Source of the DNA: Nitrospirota bacterium
GTDB lineage: Bacteria > Nitrospirota > Nitrospiria > SBBL01 > JAADHI01
NCBI GenBank assembly: GCA_029261165.1
Contig: JAJDBV010000086.1
Location: 1-51,521 of the forward strand
DNA: 51,521 nucleotides
Direction: 5' to 3'
A program made the position numbers and the translations under genes. Within the stretch, counting starts at the first letter, position 1, and each line of letters begins with the position of its first letter. The notes below the pieces were generated by a model. That model was not told where the DNA came from, searched no databases, and was given only the letters and a program-made list of their open reading frames with translations. Positions 43,928 to 51,521 of this stretch are shown here, piece after piece.

Positions 43928-43947
43928 CAGTATTTGCAATAATACTG
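43928..43947 (+). promoter_or_regulatory. Inverted repeat, possible operator upstream of pgaA
   Basis: CAGTATT (43928-43934) and AATACTG (43941-43947) form a perfect 7-bp inverted repeat with a 6-base spacer in the 163-base gap between thiD and pgaA, 23 bases before the -35 of the predicted pga promoter. The size fits a dimeric regulator site. The regulator is not known. Confidence 0.4.
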
Positions 43948-43969
43948 GACGGTTATGTCGAAAATAAGG

Positions 43970-43998
43970 TTCCAAATGCCACATTTTTGTGCTATAGT
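43970..43998 (+). promoter_or_regulatory. Promoter of pgaABCD
   Basis: TATAGT (43993-43998, 5 of 6) is preceded by a TGC extended -10 element and, after a 17-base spacer, a poor -35 (TTCCAA, 43970-43975). The start of transcription would be near 44005, the ATG of pgaA. If so the message is leaderless. Confidence 0.45.
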
Positions 43999-44004
43999 GC
44001 CCGA

Positions 44005-46473
44005 ATGTTTAATATAGAAAAATTACCTAAGTTATTTATTATTTGTTTGGATTTGCTCCTCTCTTTCCGAGATCGCCGGTTTGTTGCGCATATAATATTG
44101 GGCGGGCTTTTTTTTCTTGGCTGGCCGGTCACACTACAGGCTGAAGGTCAGAACACAGGCAAGTATGAAAAAGCGTTGCGGCTTGCCCGCGACGGCCAAC
44201 ATGAGGCGGCGCTGCCCATGTTGCGAGAGTTGACAGAGCAGTTCCCGGAAGAGAGTACGTACTTATATGACTACATCACCGTGCTTGGATGGATGGAGCG
44301 TGATTCAGATGTATTATTTCTCCAGTCACAAATCGATCTTGAAATTGCCCCCCCATATGTTCTTGAAACGTTTGGTCTGTCGGCACGAAATGTTGAAAAT
44401 TTTCCGCTGGCGATAAAGTTTTATACCCTGGCGGCGCAACGGGAGCCTGCTACCCTGGAAAGTGAGCTGGGGCTTGCGCTATCACATGCGGAAAATGGTG
44501 AAACTGAAAAAACCATTGAAATGTTACAGCGTTTGGATAAGAAGACCCCTGGGGAGATCGCCATTCTTGAAGCATTTGCCTTCGTTTATGAACTTAGGGG
44601 AAACCCCTTCGAAGAGTTGGCCGTTCACCACCGCATCCTGAAGGTTGATCCGGATCATCGCGAATCTATACGGCGGAGGATCCTGATTACTGCACAATTG
44701 GGTGCCCCCCATCTTGCTGCCGAGATGGTCAAAAAAAAAACCGGACTTCTCAGCCCTGAAGAAGTTGAAGTGATAATCGGTGATCAGGCTGCGCAATTGA
44801 TGAGATGGGGCGGATTTTACAATCCGACACCTCAGGGTCGTTTTCAGGATATCGATGCGGCCATTCAATTACTCCAAGATCAATTGCAACGTCTAGAAGC
44901 ACGAGGCGATGTGAGAACGGAGGCTTACCGGCGTGCGAGGTTCGACCTCGTAGTCGCATTCAGAGACCGGGAAAGAATGCGGGATGTGATTGTTCTGTAC
45001 GAGGACCTGAGTGCAGAGGAGACGACTGACATCCCAAGCTATGTCTTGGTTCCGATCGCGGATGCTTATTTATATGAAAAAAGGCCGGTTATCGCCCGAG
45101 ATCTTTATTTGGAAGCTCTTGAGAAAAACCCCAAGGACTTCGACATCAGTATTTCACTCTTTTATGCTCTGTTTGATGCAGGTGAATATGTCTCTGCACT
45201 ACAGTTGATTGACACACTCACAGCTGAACAAGGGGAGAATAGACGAAAATTGAGAGCCGAGTCAGTGGCCATCATGGGTTATGCCTGGTCGGATCAATTG
45301 GCAGAGGCGCAGCGGCGTCTGGAACCATTGGTCGATCGTGCTCCAAACAACCCCTACCTTCATAGTGACCTGGGCTATATTTATTTATGGCGGGGTTGGC
45401 CCCGGCGCGCCCGGGAAGAATTTCAGCTGAGCAATCTGATCGAATCGGAGGTTCTTGGCGCACAGATTGGGAAGGTTGAGGTCGAACGCGAGCTAAATGA
45501 ATTTCGGAATGCAGAAAAAAGCTTTTTCCATCTCGAAGAAAACCACATCGATAACAAAGAAGTCCAGCGCTTGGGTCGTGGCTGGAAGATACACAATATG
45601 CGGGAGTTGTTGGTGGATTTTTCAGACGGTCGGAGCAGCAGTAGCCTACAGGAAGGCTCACGGGATCTTGTCCTCGATGCCACCCTCTACTCTCGCCCTT
45701 TTGATTATAGCACCCGCTTCTTTGCACACAGCCACTACCGTCAATCTAAATTTCCGGAAGGGACCGGTACTTATCGGCGGCAGGGCGTCGGCCTCCAATA
45801 TCATGTGAAAGATCTCGAAATCTCCGGTGAACTTTCTGGCGGGTATAGCCAGGATGCAGGACTGGGGTTGGACCTTCGCGCGAACTGGATGCCCGATGAT
45901 TATTGGGTCTTGGGAGCCGAGATCAACACCTATAGCAATGAGGTCCCATTACGGGGTCGTCTCAACGAAGATGTTGATGGTTGGTCTGTTGGTTTAAACG
46001 CCGACTATCGCTTTCATGAGTCGCGAACTATCGGTGTTGGGCTTCAACGTCTTGAGTCCAGTGATAACAACCGACGCACCACCTATTCCGCGACCGTGTT
46101 GCAGCGATTAATGACACGCGCTGCCTACAAACTGAGTGGTCGCTTGGGATTTTACGGTTCCAAGAATACCTTGGTCAATGCATCTTACTACAATCCGAGC
46201 AGGGATCTGTCGACTGAAGTGACCCTGGTCAATGAGTGGTTACAATTTCGACATTATTCACGATCACTCTTACACAGACTTGGATTGTCGGTCGGGAGAT
46301 ACCGCCAGAGCGGTTTTGGGTCCAAAGGATTCTGGGGGATCAACTATGACCATCAGTGGGAGATAAATGATAGCCTCAATCTTCTCTATGGTGTTGGACA
46401 TTCAAGCCCTGTATATGACGGGATTTCAGAAACCTTGACGCAATACACCATGACGCTGGACTGGAGGTTCTGA
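44005..46473 (+). CDS. pgaA: PNAG export porin PgaA
   Basis: PgaA is an outer-membrane barrel with periplasmic TPR repeats that exports poly-beta-1,6-N-acetylglucosamine. The 822-residue product has an N-terminal hydrophobic stretch (about residues 27-44, WPVTLQAEG before cleavage), a TPR region to about residue 520 and a C-terminal barrel with many alternating beta-segments, ending in TMTLDWRF with the terminal aromatic residue. The N-terminus is long for a signal peptide (start ATG 44005; an in-frame TTG at 43987 is within the promoter). First gene of the pga operon. Confidence 0.9.
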   Translation: MFNIEKLPKLFIICLDLLLSFRDRRFVAHIILGGLFFLGWPVTLQAEGQNTGKYEKALRLARDGQHEAALPMLRELTEQFPEESTYLYDYITVLGWMERDSDVLFLQSQIDLEIAPPYVLETFGLSARNVENFPLAIKFYTLAAQREPATLESELGLALSHAENGETEKTIEMLQRLDKKTPGEIAILEAFAFVYELRGNPFEELAVHHRILKVDPDHRESIRRRILITAQLGAPHLAAEMVKKKTGLLSPEEVEVIIGDQAAQLMRWGGFYNPTPQGRFQDIDAAIQLLQDQLQRLEARGDVRTEAYRRARFDLVVAFRDRERMRDVIVLYEDLSAEETTDIPSYVLVPIADAYLYEKRPVIARDLYLEALEKNPKDFDISISLFYALFDAGEYVSALQLIDTLTAEQGENRRKLRAESVAIMGYAWSDQLAEAQRRLEPLVDRAPNNPYLHSDLGYIYLWRGWPRRAREEFQLSNLIESEVLGAQIGKVEVERELNEFRNAEKSFFHLEENHIDNKEVQRLGRGWKIHNMRELLVDFSDGRSSSSLQEGSRDLVLDATLYSRPFDYSTRFFAHSHYRQSKFPEGTGTYRRQGVGLQYHVKDLEISGELSGGYSQDAGLGLDLRANWMPDDYWVLGAEINTYSNEVPLRGRLNEDVDGWSVGLNADYRFHESRTIGVGLQRLESSDNNRRTTYSATVLQRLMTRAAYKLSGRLGFYGSKNTLVNASYYNPSRDLSTEVTLVNEWLQFRHYSRSLLHRLGLSVGRYRQSGFGSKGFWGINYDHQWEINDSLNLLYGVGHSSPVYDGISETLTQYTMTLDWRF

Positions 46474-46474
46474 G

Positions 46475-48418
46475 GTGATTCGAACGCTGATCGTGGTCAT
46501 AATGATCTCTTTTGCGGCACTTTTCCCCTCGCTTGGGTTTCCAGAGAGCCCTTTTACCGTTCTTTCTTATCACGACATCCTGGATGAGGGTTCCAAAGGG
46601 TCGGCAGATATGAGCATCAGTACTGAGACGCTGATTGCACATTTTTCCTGGATACGGGCGCATGATTTTCATGTGATCAGCCTTGACGATATTGTCGCGG
46701 CGAATGAGGGCAGAAAGGCCCTGCCTGATCATGCAATATTACTGACTTTTGATGATGGTTATCAGAGTGTCTATCGTCGGGTTTACCCGTTACTCAAATT
46801 ATTCAACTATACAGCGGTTATTGCGCCTGTTGGAAAATGGATGGAGGCCGCGCCGGGAGACTCGGTATTGTATGGAGAGGAGATGGTGTCGCGTGATCAG
46901 TTTCTTTACTGGAGCCAAGTCAAAGAAATGGTCGACTCGGGTCTTGTGGAAGTGGCTTCTCACAGTTATGACCTTCATCAGGGAGTGATGGCCAATCCTC
47001 AGGGGAATGTGCAGCCTGCGGCGACAACGCGATTGTACGACACGGACAAAGGTATTTATGAGTCCGATGATGATTACTCCCTGAGATTACGCCAGGATCT
47101 ATCACAGAGCATTCAACTTATTGAACGGAAGGTGGGTCTAAAACCACGCGCCATCATCTGGCCCTATGGGAGCTACAATCAACAAACAATCGATATCGCA
47201 CGCGATCTTGGCATGACGATTACGATGGGTTTGGGTGATGGGGCGAATGATGCCGATGCCCTGTCGGCATTCCGCCGGATACTCATTGGCGATGATGCCC
47301 CGCTATCCGACTTCATTTGGACCATACATAATCCGAACCCCATGCGCCGTATCCGGGTTGTGCATGTCGATCTTGACTATATTTTTGATGAGGACCCTGT
47401 AAGACAGGAACACAACCTGCGTCTTTTGCTGAACCGGATTGAAAAACTTGACATTAATACGGTTTATTTACAGGCCTTTGCCGACCCCGATGGTAACGGC
47501 AGTGCGGATGCACTCTATTTCCCAAACCGTCATCTGCCTGTGCGTGCCGATCTGTTTAATCGAGTTGCCTGGCAACTGAAGACACATACCGGTGTTCGCG
47601 TCTATGCCTGGATGCCGGTCCTGGCTTTTGAGTTTGGAGAAGACCATCCCGTATCGAGATTTTATCTGAAAACAGGATCTTCCGATACAGAATCACAAGT
47701 CACGGAAGCCTACAAGCGATTGTCCCCCTTTTCTCCCTCTGTTCGTAAGGTCGTGGGTGAGATCTATGAGGATCTGGCGAAACATACCCATTTTTCCGGC
47801 CTCTTGTTTCACGATGATGCCTATCTGACCGATTTTGAAGATGCCAGCCCTTGGGCGCTCGAACACTATAGGGATCAATGGAAACTGTTGGGCTCCATTG
47901 ATGACATTCGAAGTTCCCCAAAGTTGTTGGATAAGTGGAGTCAGCATAAAATTCAATTCCTGATAGATTGGACAAAGGACTTGGAAAGTCGTGTTCGAAA
48001 GTATCATCCTGAAATAAAGACTGCACGGAATCTCTATGCCAGCGTTGCTTTGAACCCTGAAGCAGAGCGCTGGTTTGGTCAGTCTTTCAAGGGATTTCTG
48101 GATCATTATGACTATACGGCGATCATGGCCATGCCCTATCTTGAAGGCGCGGAAGATGCCGATCAGTGGTTGGAAATGCTGGGAACACATGTTGCCGGGA
48201 TCTCGGGCGCTCTGAATAAAACCGTGTTTGAACTACAGAGCATCAACTGGAAGACTCGGATGGTAATTGGGAGTGACACGCTTGCTCGCCAGATGAAATT
48301 GCTAAATAGAAGAGGTGCGGTAAGCTTTGGTTATTACCCGGATGATTTTCTTCAGGGATATCCGGAGATCTCAAAGATCAGACCGGTTATTTCGTTAAAC
48401 GCCAACCCATACAAATAG
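46475..48418 (+). CDS. pgaB: PNAG N-deacetylase PgaB
   Basis: PgaB partly deacetylates PNAG in the periplasm, which allows export. The 647-residue protein has an N-terminal NodB-type deacetylase domain (LLTFDDGYQSVY with the metal Asp residues, ASHSYDLHQG, WPYGSYN) and a C-terminal hydrolase domain starting near VVHVDLDYIFDEDP. The signal peptide (MIRTLIVVIMISFAALFPSL) lacks a lipobox cysteine, so the protein is soluble, unlike the E. coli lipoprotein. It starts with GTG 46475, one base after the pgaA stop. Confidence 0.95.
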   Translation: MIRTLIVVIMISFAALFPSLGFPESPFTVLSYHDILDEGSKGSADMSISTETLIAHFSWIRAHDFHVISLDDIVAANEGRKALPDHAILLTFDDGYQSVYRRVYPLLKLFNYTAVIAPVGKWMEAAPGDSVLYGEEMVSRDQFLYWSQVKEMVDSGLVEVASHSYDLHQGVMANPQGNVQPAATTRLYDTDKGIYESDDDYSLRLRQDLSQSIQLIERKVGLKPRAIIWPYGSYNQQTIDIARDLGMTITMGLGDGANDADALSAFRRILIGDDAPLSDFIWTIHNPNPMRRIRVVHVDLDYIFDEDPVRQEHNLRLLLNRIEKLDINTVYLQAFADPDGNGSADALYFPNRHLPVRADLFNRVAWQLKTHTGVRVYAWMPVLAFEFGEDHPVSRFYLKTGSSDTESQVTEAYKRLSPFSPSVRKVVGEIYEDLAKHTHFSGLLFHDDAYLTDFEDASPWALEHYRDQWKLLGSIDDIRSSPKLLDKWSQHKIQFLIDWTKDLESRVRKYHPEIKTARNLYASVALNPEAERWFGQSFKGFLDHYDYTAIMAMPYLEGAEDADQWLEMLGTHVAGISGALNKTVFELQSINWKTRMVIGSDTLARQMKLLNRRGAVSFGYYPDDFLQGYPEISKIRPVISLNANPYK

Positions 48419-48424
48419 GCTGGA

Positions 48425-49690
48425 ATGGAAGATATGCTCTCACAGTTTTTTTCAGGACTCAATAACTTCCTCTTCTACTATCCATTGTTCATGACCTATC
48501 TTTGGTTGATCGGCGCCCTGTTCTACTTCAAGCATTGGGAAACCGGTTTAGAGCATCAAATTGAAGACATGCCAAAGTTGCCGGAGTCGCCTCCCGTTTC
48601 CATTATTGTTCCTTGCCACAACGAAGAAGCAAACATAAGAGAAACTTTATTGTTTCTGGTGAATCAGAAATACCCGAACTTCGAGATCGTCGCGATCAAT
48701 GATGGCAGTACTGACAAAACGGCGCAGATTCTTGATGACTTATCAAGTAGTGTGAAAAAACTACGGGTCATTCATCTTGCCAAGAATCAAGGCAAGGCGA
48801 TGGCATTACAGATGGGATCACTTATGTCTGCAAATGAATTCCTGATCTGTATTGATGCGGATACCTTGCTGGATGAACATGCCACGACATGGATCATGAG
48901 CCATTTCGTGAAAGGATCGCGGGTGGGTGCTGTAACAGGTAACCCTCGTATACGCACACGCTCCACATTGCTCGGCCGAATTCAAGTTGGTGAATTTTCA
49001 GCAATTATTGGAATGATTAAGCGCGCTCAGAGAATTTATGGGCGCCTGTTCACTATTTCGGGTGTTGTTTCGGGTTTTCGCAAAACAGCGCTTCACCAGG
49101 TGGGTTACTGGGACATCAATACGGTGACAGATGACATCAATATCAGCTGGAAACTTCAAATGAACCACTGGGATATCCGCTTTGAACCAAATGCCCTTTG
49201 CTGGATTCTGACGCCAGAAACCGTAAAGGGGCTGTGGCAGCAACGGCTTCGCTGGGCGCAAGGAGGCGTGGAAGCTCTTTTGAAGTTCAGGCGCAAAGTT
49301 TTTACGTGGCCGAAACGCCGTATGTGGGGCGTGTGTATTGAATATCTCATGAGCATTTTCTGGGCTTACTGTATGGTGCTGGTTGTCCTGATATGGCTGT
49401 TGGGACAGGTGATCCCCTTGCCTGAGTATTTACAGGTGCCATCGCTTATTCCTGGTTGGAATGGTGTTTTGCTAAGTACCACTTGTCTGATTCAATTTGG
49501 TGTCAGTCTGATGATTGACTCGCGTTATGAAAAAGGAATCGGAAAGGTCTATTACTGGATGGTCTGGTATCCGATGGTGTACTGGCTGCTCACTGTATTC
49601 ACCACTGTCGTTGCTTTACCGAAAGCAATCTTCAAGAAACGTCAAGCACTTGGAATATGGGAGAGTCCAGACCGAGGATTACGACTATGA
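48425..49690 (+). CDS. pgaC: PNAG synthase, glycosyltransferase family 2
   Basis: PgaC polymerises UDP-GlcNAc at the inner membrane. The 421-residue protein begins with a membrane helix (about 14-35), then the GT2 domain with SIIVPCHNEEANI, AINDGSTD, CIDADTLLD, TDDINISW and QQRLRWAQGG (QxxRW), followed by three to four helices from about residue 300. In known systems c-di-GMP activates it through PgaD. It follows pgaB by six bases. Confidence 0.96.
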   Translation: MEDMLSQFFSGLNNFLFYYPLFMTYLWLIGALFYFKHWETGLEHQIEDMPKLPESPPVSIIVPCHNEEANIRETLLFLVNQKYPNFEIVAINDGSTDKTAQILDDLSSSVKKLRVIHLAKNQGKAMALQMGSLMSANEFLICIDADTLLDEHATTWIMSHFVKGSRVGAVTGNPRIRTRSTLLGRIQVGEFSAIIGMIKRAQRIYGRLFTISGVVSGFRKTALHQVGYWDINTVTDDINISWKLQMNHWDIRFEPNALCWILTPETVKGLWQQRLRWAQGGVEALLKFRRKVFTWPKRRMWGVCIEYLMSIFWAYCMVLVVLIWLLGQVIPLPEYLQVPSLIPGWNGVLLSTTCLIQFGVSLMIDSRYEKGIGKVYYWMVWYPMVYWLLTVFTTVVALPKAIFKKRQALGIWESPDRGLRL

Positions 49691-50163
49691 GATCGTTGAT
49701 CATAAACGCACCGGATCTACAGACAATGCGACAACGCTTTGTCTCCTCATTTTTTACATTTTTATTTTGGGCAATTTGGATGTACCTGTGGTTACCGTTG
49801 GTGAGCTTGGTGGCCTGGCTCGTGGGGATAGATCTTTTTTATCAGCAGATGATTGTACAAAGTGGATACCAAAGCGTAGCCGCATTAATCGGCTGGTTTG
49901 TGCTGGCGGTTCTTTTTATGGCGGTCACCTTATTGGGATGGGCTGGATACAACCTATTGCTTTTCCGTGGAAAAGGTCGCCGTAAGAATATTAAAGCTGT
50001 TGAGGCTGTCGAAATGGCAAATCGTTTTCAAGTGAATGTATTTCAGCTTAAAGAGTGGCGCAGATCAAAATGGCTGACGATACATCATGACGATCATTGC
50101 AAGATAGACCACATTGACAAGCAGAGAAAACAACCAGCAGCTGGTCTCAAAAGTTCGGCGTAA
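49687..50163 (+). CDS. pgaD: PNAG synthase auxiliary protein PgaD
   Basis: PgaD is a small inner-membrane partner of PgaC that takes part in c-di-GMP sensing. The 158-residue product has two membrane helices (about 22-45 and 60-85) followed by a basic cytoplasmic part with RGKGRRKN and a C-terminal tail. The ATG overlaps the pgaC stop (ATGA). The last gene of the operon; no terminator is clear in the following sequence. Confidence 0.9.
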   Translation: MRSLIINAPDLQTMRQRFVSSFFTFLFWAIWMYLWLPLVSLVAWLVGIDLFYQQMIVQSGYQSVAALIGWFVLAVLFMAVTLLGWAGYNLLLFRGKGRRKNIKAVEAVEMANRFQVNVFQLKEWRRSKWLTIHHDDHCKIDHIDKQRKQPAAGLKSSA

Positions 50164-50622
50164 AACTGAAGCGATTCATTCTGTCTGAAATTAGGTTGAG
50201 CGGCCTCTATTTTCCGTCAATGAAAAGAAAAGCTGAGCCTCTTCTCAACACCACATTAAAGGTCAGGCCCGTCATTTCGGAGGTGTTCTCGGGCGAGAGA
50301 TAAAGTCCTCACTCGGGGACTTGATGAAGGCGCCTTCCAATTTCCCAAAAATCTGTTGACAAGGTTTGTAGCGTATGCTATAAGTCAAAAATTCGTTGGA
50401 GAATATTAATTTTTTAACCTTTTTTTCTTGTTAGAGAGAGGGTTTTATTTGAACATACTTTTATATTCTCTGAGTCGGTAATTTTTGGGTACATCATTCA
50501 CATCTTTCCACGCCGAACACCAATTCACTCGTTACTAGTTATGAACCCGGATGATTGCTTCTTGGGCCATGAGGCTGAGGAGTAGGGGGGAGTATCAGCT
50601 CTTTTTTAGGTGAGGGATAGGG
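50164..50622 (+). other. Intergenic region between pgaD and the cytochrome gene
   Basis: This 459-base stretch has no gene. The first 190 bases contain a weak AAGTCC/GGACTT hairpin (50303-50322) but no terminator. A strong promoter lies at 50356-50384. From its predicted start near 50391 a leader of about 230 bases runs to the cytochrome start. It holds several T-runs and G-rich patches and no riboswitch class I recognise; c-di-GMP-I motifs were looked for and not seen. Confidence 0.6.
50356..50384 (+). promoter_or_regulatory. Strong sigma70-type promoter of the cytochrome gene
   Basis: TTGACA (50356-50361, perfect) is followed by a 17-base spacer and TATAAG (50379-50384, 5 of 6) with TGC just before the -10, an extended -10 element. 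Predicted start is near 50391. It is among the strongest promoters in the window. Confidence 0.8.
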
Positions 50623-51521
50623 TTGCAGGATAGAAAAGGAAAGAACCTCGTAATGCCATCTCTATTGATGGCCCTATCGCTTATTTTTTTCAGTATGTCT
50701 TTCGCCCTTGGTGTGTCCTCAGCAATAGGGGCCGTATCTGAAGCAGAAATCGATCCAACCGTAGGGAAGCACCTCTTCCGCCACTACTGCGCTGTATGCC
50801 ATGGCGATTCCGGAAAAGGAAATGGCATCAATGCAGACCACTTGGGTGACGTCCATCCGACCGATCTAACGACGCCCGAATTCGACAAATATGATGATGA
50901 AGAGGTTTATGAGGTGATTGATGGAGGCGGTGCCGCGGTAGATATCTCCTATTACATGCCCCCCTGGGGAAGTGTCTTTACGGAGAATCAGATGCACAGT
51001 CTAGTTGCTTATATCCGAACCTTATCGGAAGAAAAGGGGACGGGAGAGGTCAAATCTGTCCGTCTTCCTGACCTCGGAAAAGAAGGCAAGGGGAAATGCG
51101 CTGTATGCCATGCAAAAGAAACCAACCTTCTTAGACCGATTGGCCCAAACATCGGTCACGAAGGCAGTAAGTTGAAACCGGAATGGTTGACAGAATTCTT
51201 AAAGAAACCGGACCGGATTCGTCCGATCGGCTTTATGCCGCTTACGAAGGCAAAGATGCCGAACTTTTTCTTCTCGGATGAGGAGCTTGCTGCTGTTGTC
51301 GCATATATGATGACGCTGAAGGATGAAGGGATTTCACCGAATGTCTTGCGCGGGTGGGATCCTTCCGATCCCGCAGAGATAGAAGAAGGGGAGTTTCTTT
51401 ATTTTGAGCAGTATGCCTGCGATGGCTGCCACAAGAAGACCTCGGACGGTGAGGGAGGGGTTGTCGGGCCGGTCCTGTCTGATGCCATGAAGCGAATTCA
51501 GCCGGAGTGGTTGTTCTATTG
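50623..51521 (+). CDS. Tri-heme c-type cytochrome (partial, 3' end outside)
   Basis: The frame is open from 50623 to the window end. It starts with an export signal (MQDRKGKNLVMPSLLMALS and a hydrophobic core) and has three CxxCH heme sites: CAVCH at 50788-50802, CAVCH at 51097-51111 and CDGCH at 51418-51432. The first domain has MPPWG as the probable sixth ligand. TTG 50623, after AGGTGAGG, is favoured over ATG 50653 because it adds the basic n-region. The protein is a periplasmic electron carrier or the cytochrome subunit of an oxidoreductase; more hemes may lie beyond the window. It lies just after the pga operon but has its own promoter. Confidence 0.9.
   Translation, partial: MQDRKGKNLVMPSLLMALSLIFFSMSFALGVSSAIGAVSEAEIDPTVGKHLFRHYCAVCHGDSGKGNGINADHLGDVHPTDLTTPEFDKYDDEEVYEVIDGGGAAVDISYYMPPWGSVFTENQMHSLVAYIRTLSEEKGTGEVKSVRLPDLGKEGKGKCAVCHAKETNLLRPIGPNIGHEGSKLKPEWLTEFLKKPDRIRPIGFMPLTKAKMPNFFFSDEELAAVVAYMMTLKDEGISPNVLRGWDPSDPAEIEEGEFLYFEQYACDGCHKKTSDGEGGVVGPVLSDAMKRIQPEWLFY

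Noticed and set aside
50391-50622. c-di-GMP riboswitch ahead of the cytochrome
   Set aside because: The neighbouring pga operon made this attractive, but I could not find the conserved class I core or a convincing P1 stem.
1-51521. CRISPR arrays, rRNA or tRNA genes
   Set aside because: No regularly spaced repeat series and no rRNA or cloverleaf-like sequence was recognised on either strand by eye; a tRNA search program would settle the latter.

Overview
The window comes from a diderm (Gram-negative-type) bacterium. The evidence is a TonB-dependent receptor, an outer-membrane PgaA porin, a PEP-CTERM protein and a multi-domain c-type cytochrome. The complete tuf-S10-spc-alpha ribosomal gene block, zinc-binding S4, S14, L24 and L36, a CbbQ/CbbO-type MoxR AAA+/VWA pair and moderate base composition would fit Nitrospirota or a neighbouring phylum. 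That placement is inference; nothing here fixes the lineage.

Layout. (1) 1-16295, plus strand: the end of tuf, then rpsJ, rplC, rplD, rplW, rplB, rpsS, rplV, rpsC, rplP, rpmC, rpsQ, rplN, rplX, rplE, rpsN, rpsH, rplF, rplR, rpsE, rpmD, rplO, secY, adk, map, infA, rpmJ, rpsM, rpsK, rpsD, rpoA, rplQ in conventional order. L22 and L17 carry long lysine-rich C-terminal tails. (2) 16296-21728: a secreted protein of unknown function (minus), then a strong sigma70-type promoter overlapped downstream by a near-consensus Fur box and followed about 100 nt later by an intrinsic terminator, which looks like an iron-regulated small RNA. Next come a multi-HTH protein, a cupredoxin, an MFS transporter (minus) and dinB. 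(3) 21729-23800: an accessory patch with a PEP-CTERM protein, degenerate repeated motifs and a hipA remnant. (4) 23819-30036: bolA-like and CGFT glutaredoxin genes (plus), facing a minus-strand operon of AAA+ ATPase, VWA protein, a 153-residue unknown and der. (5) 30217-40366: a TPR protein (plus), then a nine-gene minus-strand operon transcribed speD, speE, speA, nadA, DUF2905, spoIID-like, queA, SPOR and dinG, with a recognisable promoter before speD; a SHOCT protein lies upstream. (6) 40492-43841: a GNAT gene overlapping a BtuB-like receptor gene, and thiD on the other strand. (7) 44005-50163: a complete pgaABCD operon for poly-N-acetylglucosamine. (8) 50164-51521: a strong promoter, a leader of about 230 nt and a tri-heme cytochrome c cut by the window end.

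The most interesting signals are the Fur-box small RNA at 17393-17532 with the unfamiliar multi-HTH gene after it, queA with no ATG, GTG or TTG start (an ATT start is predicted), a predicted leaderless start for pgaA, basic tails on two tunnel-exit ribosomal proteins, and the three-gene AAA+/VWA/unknown cassette in front of der.
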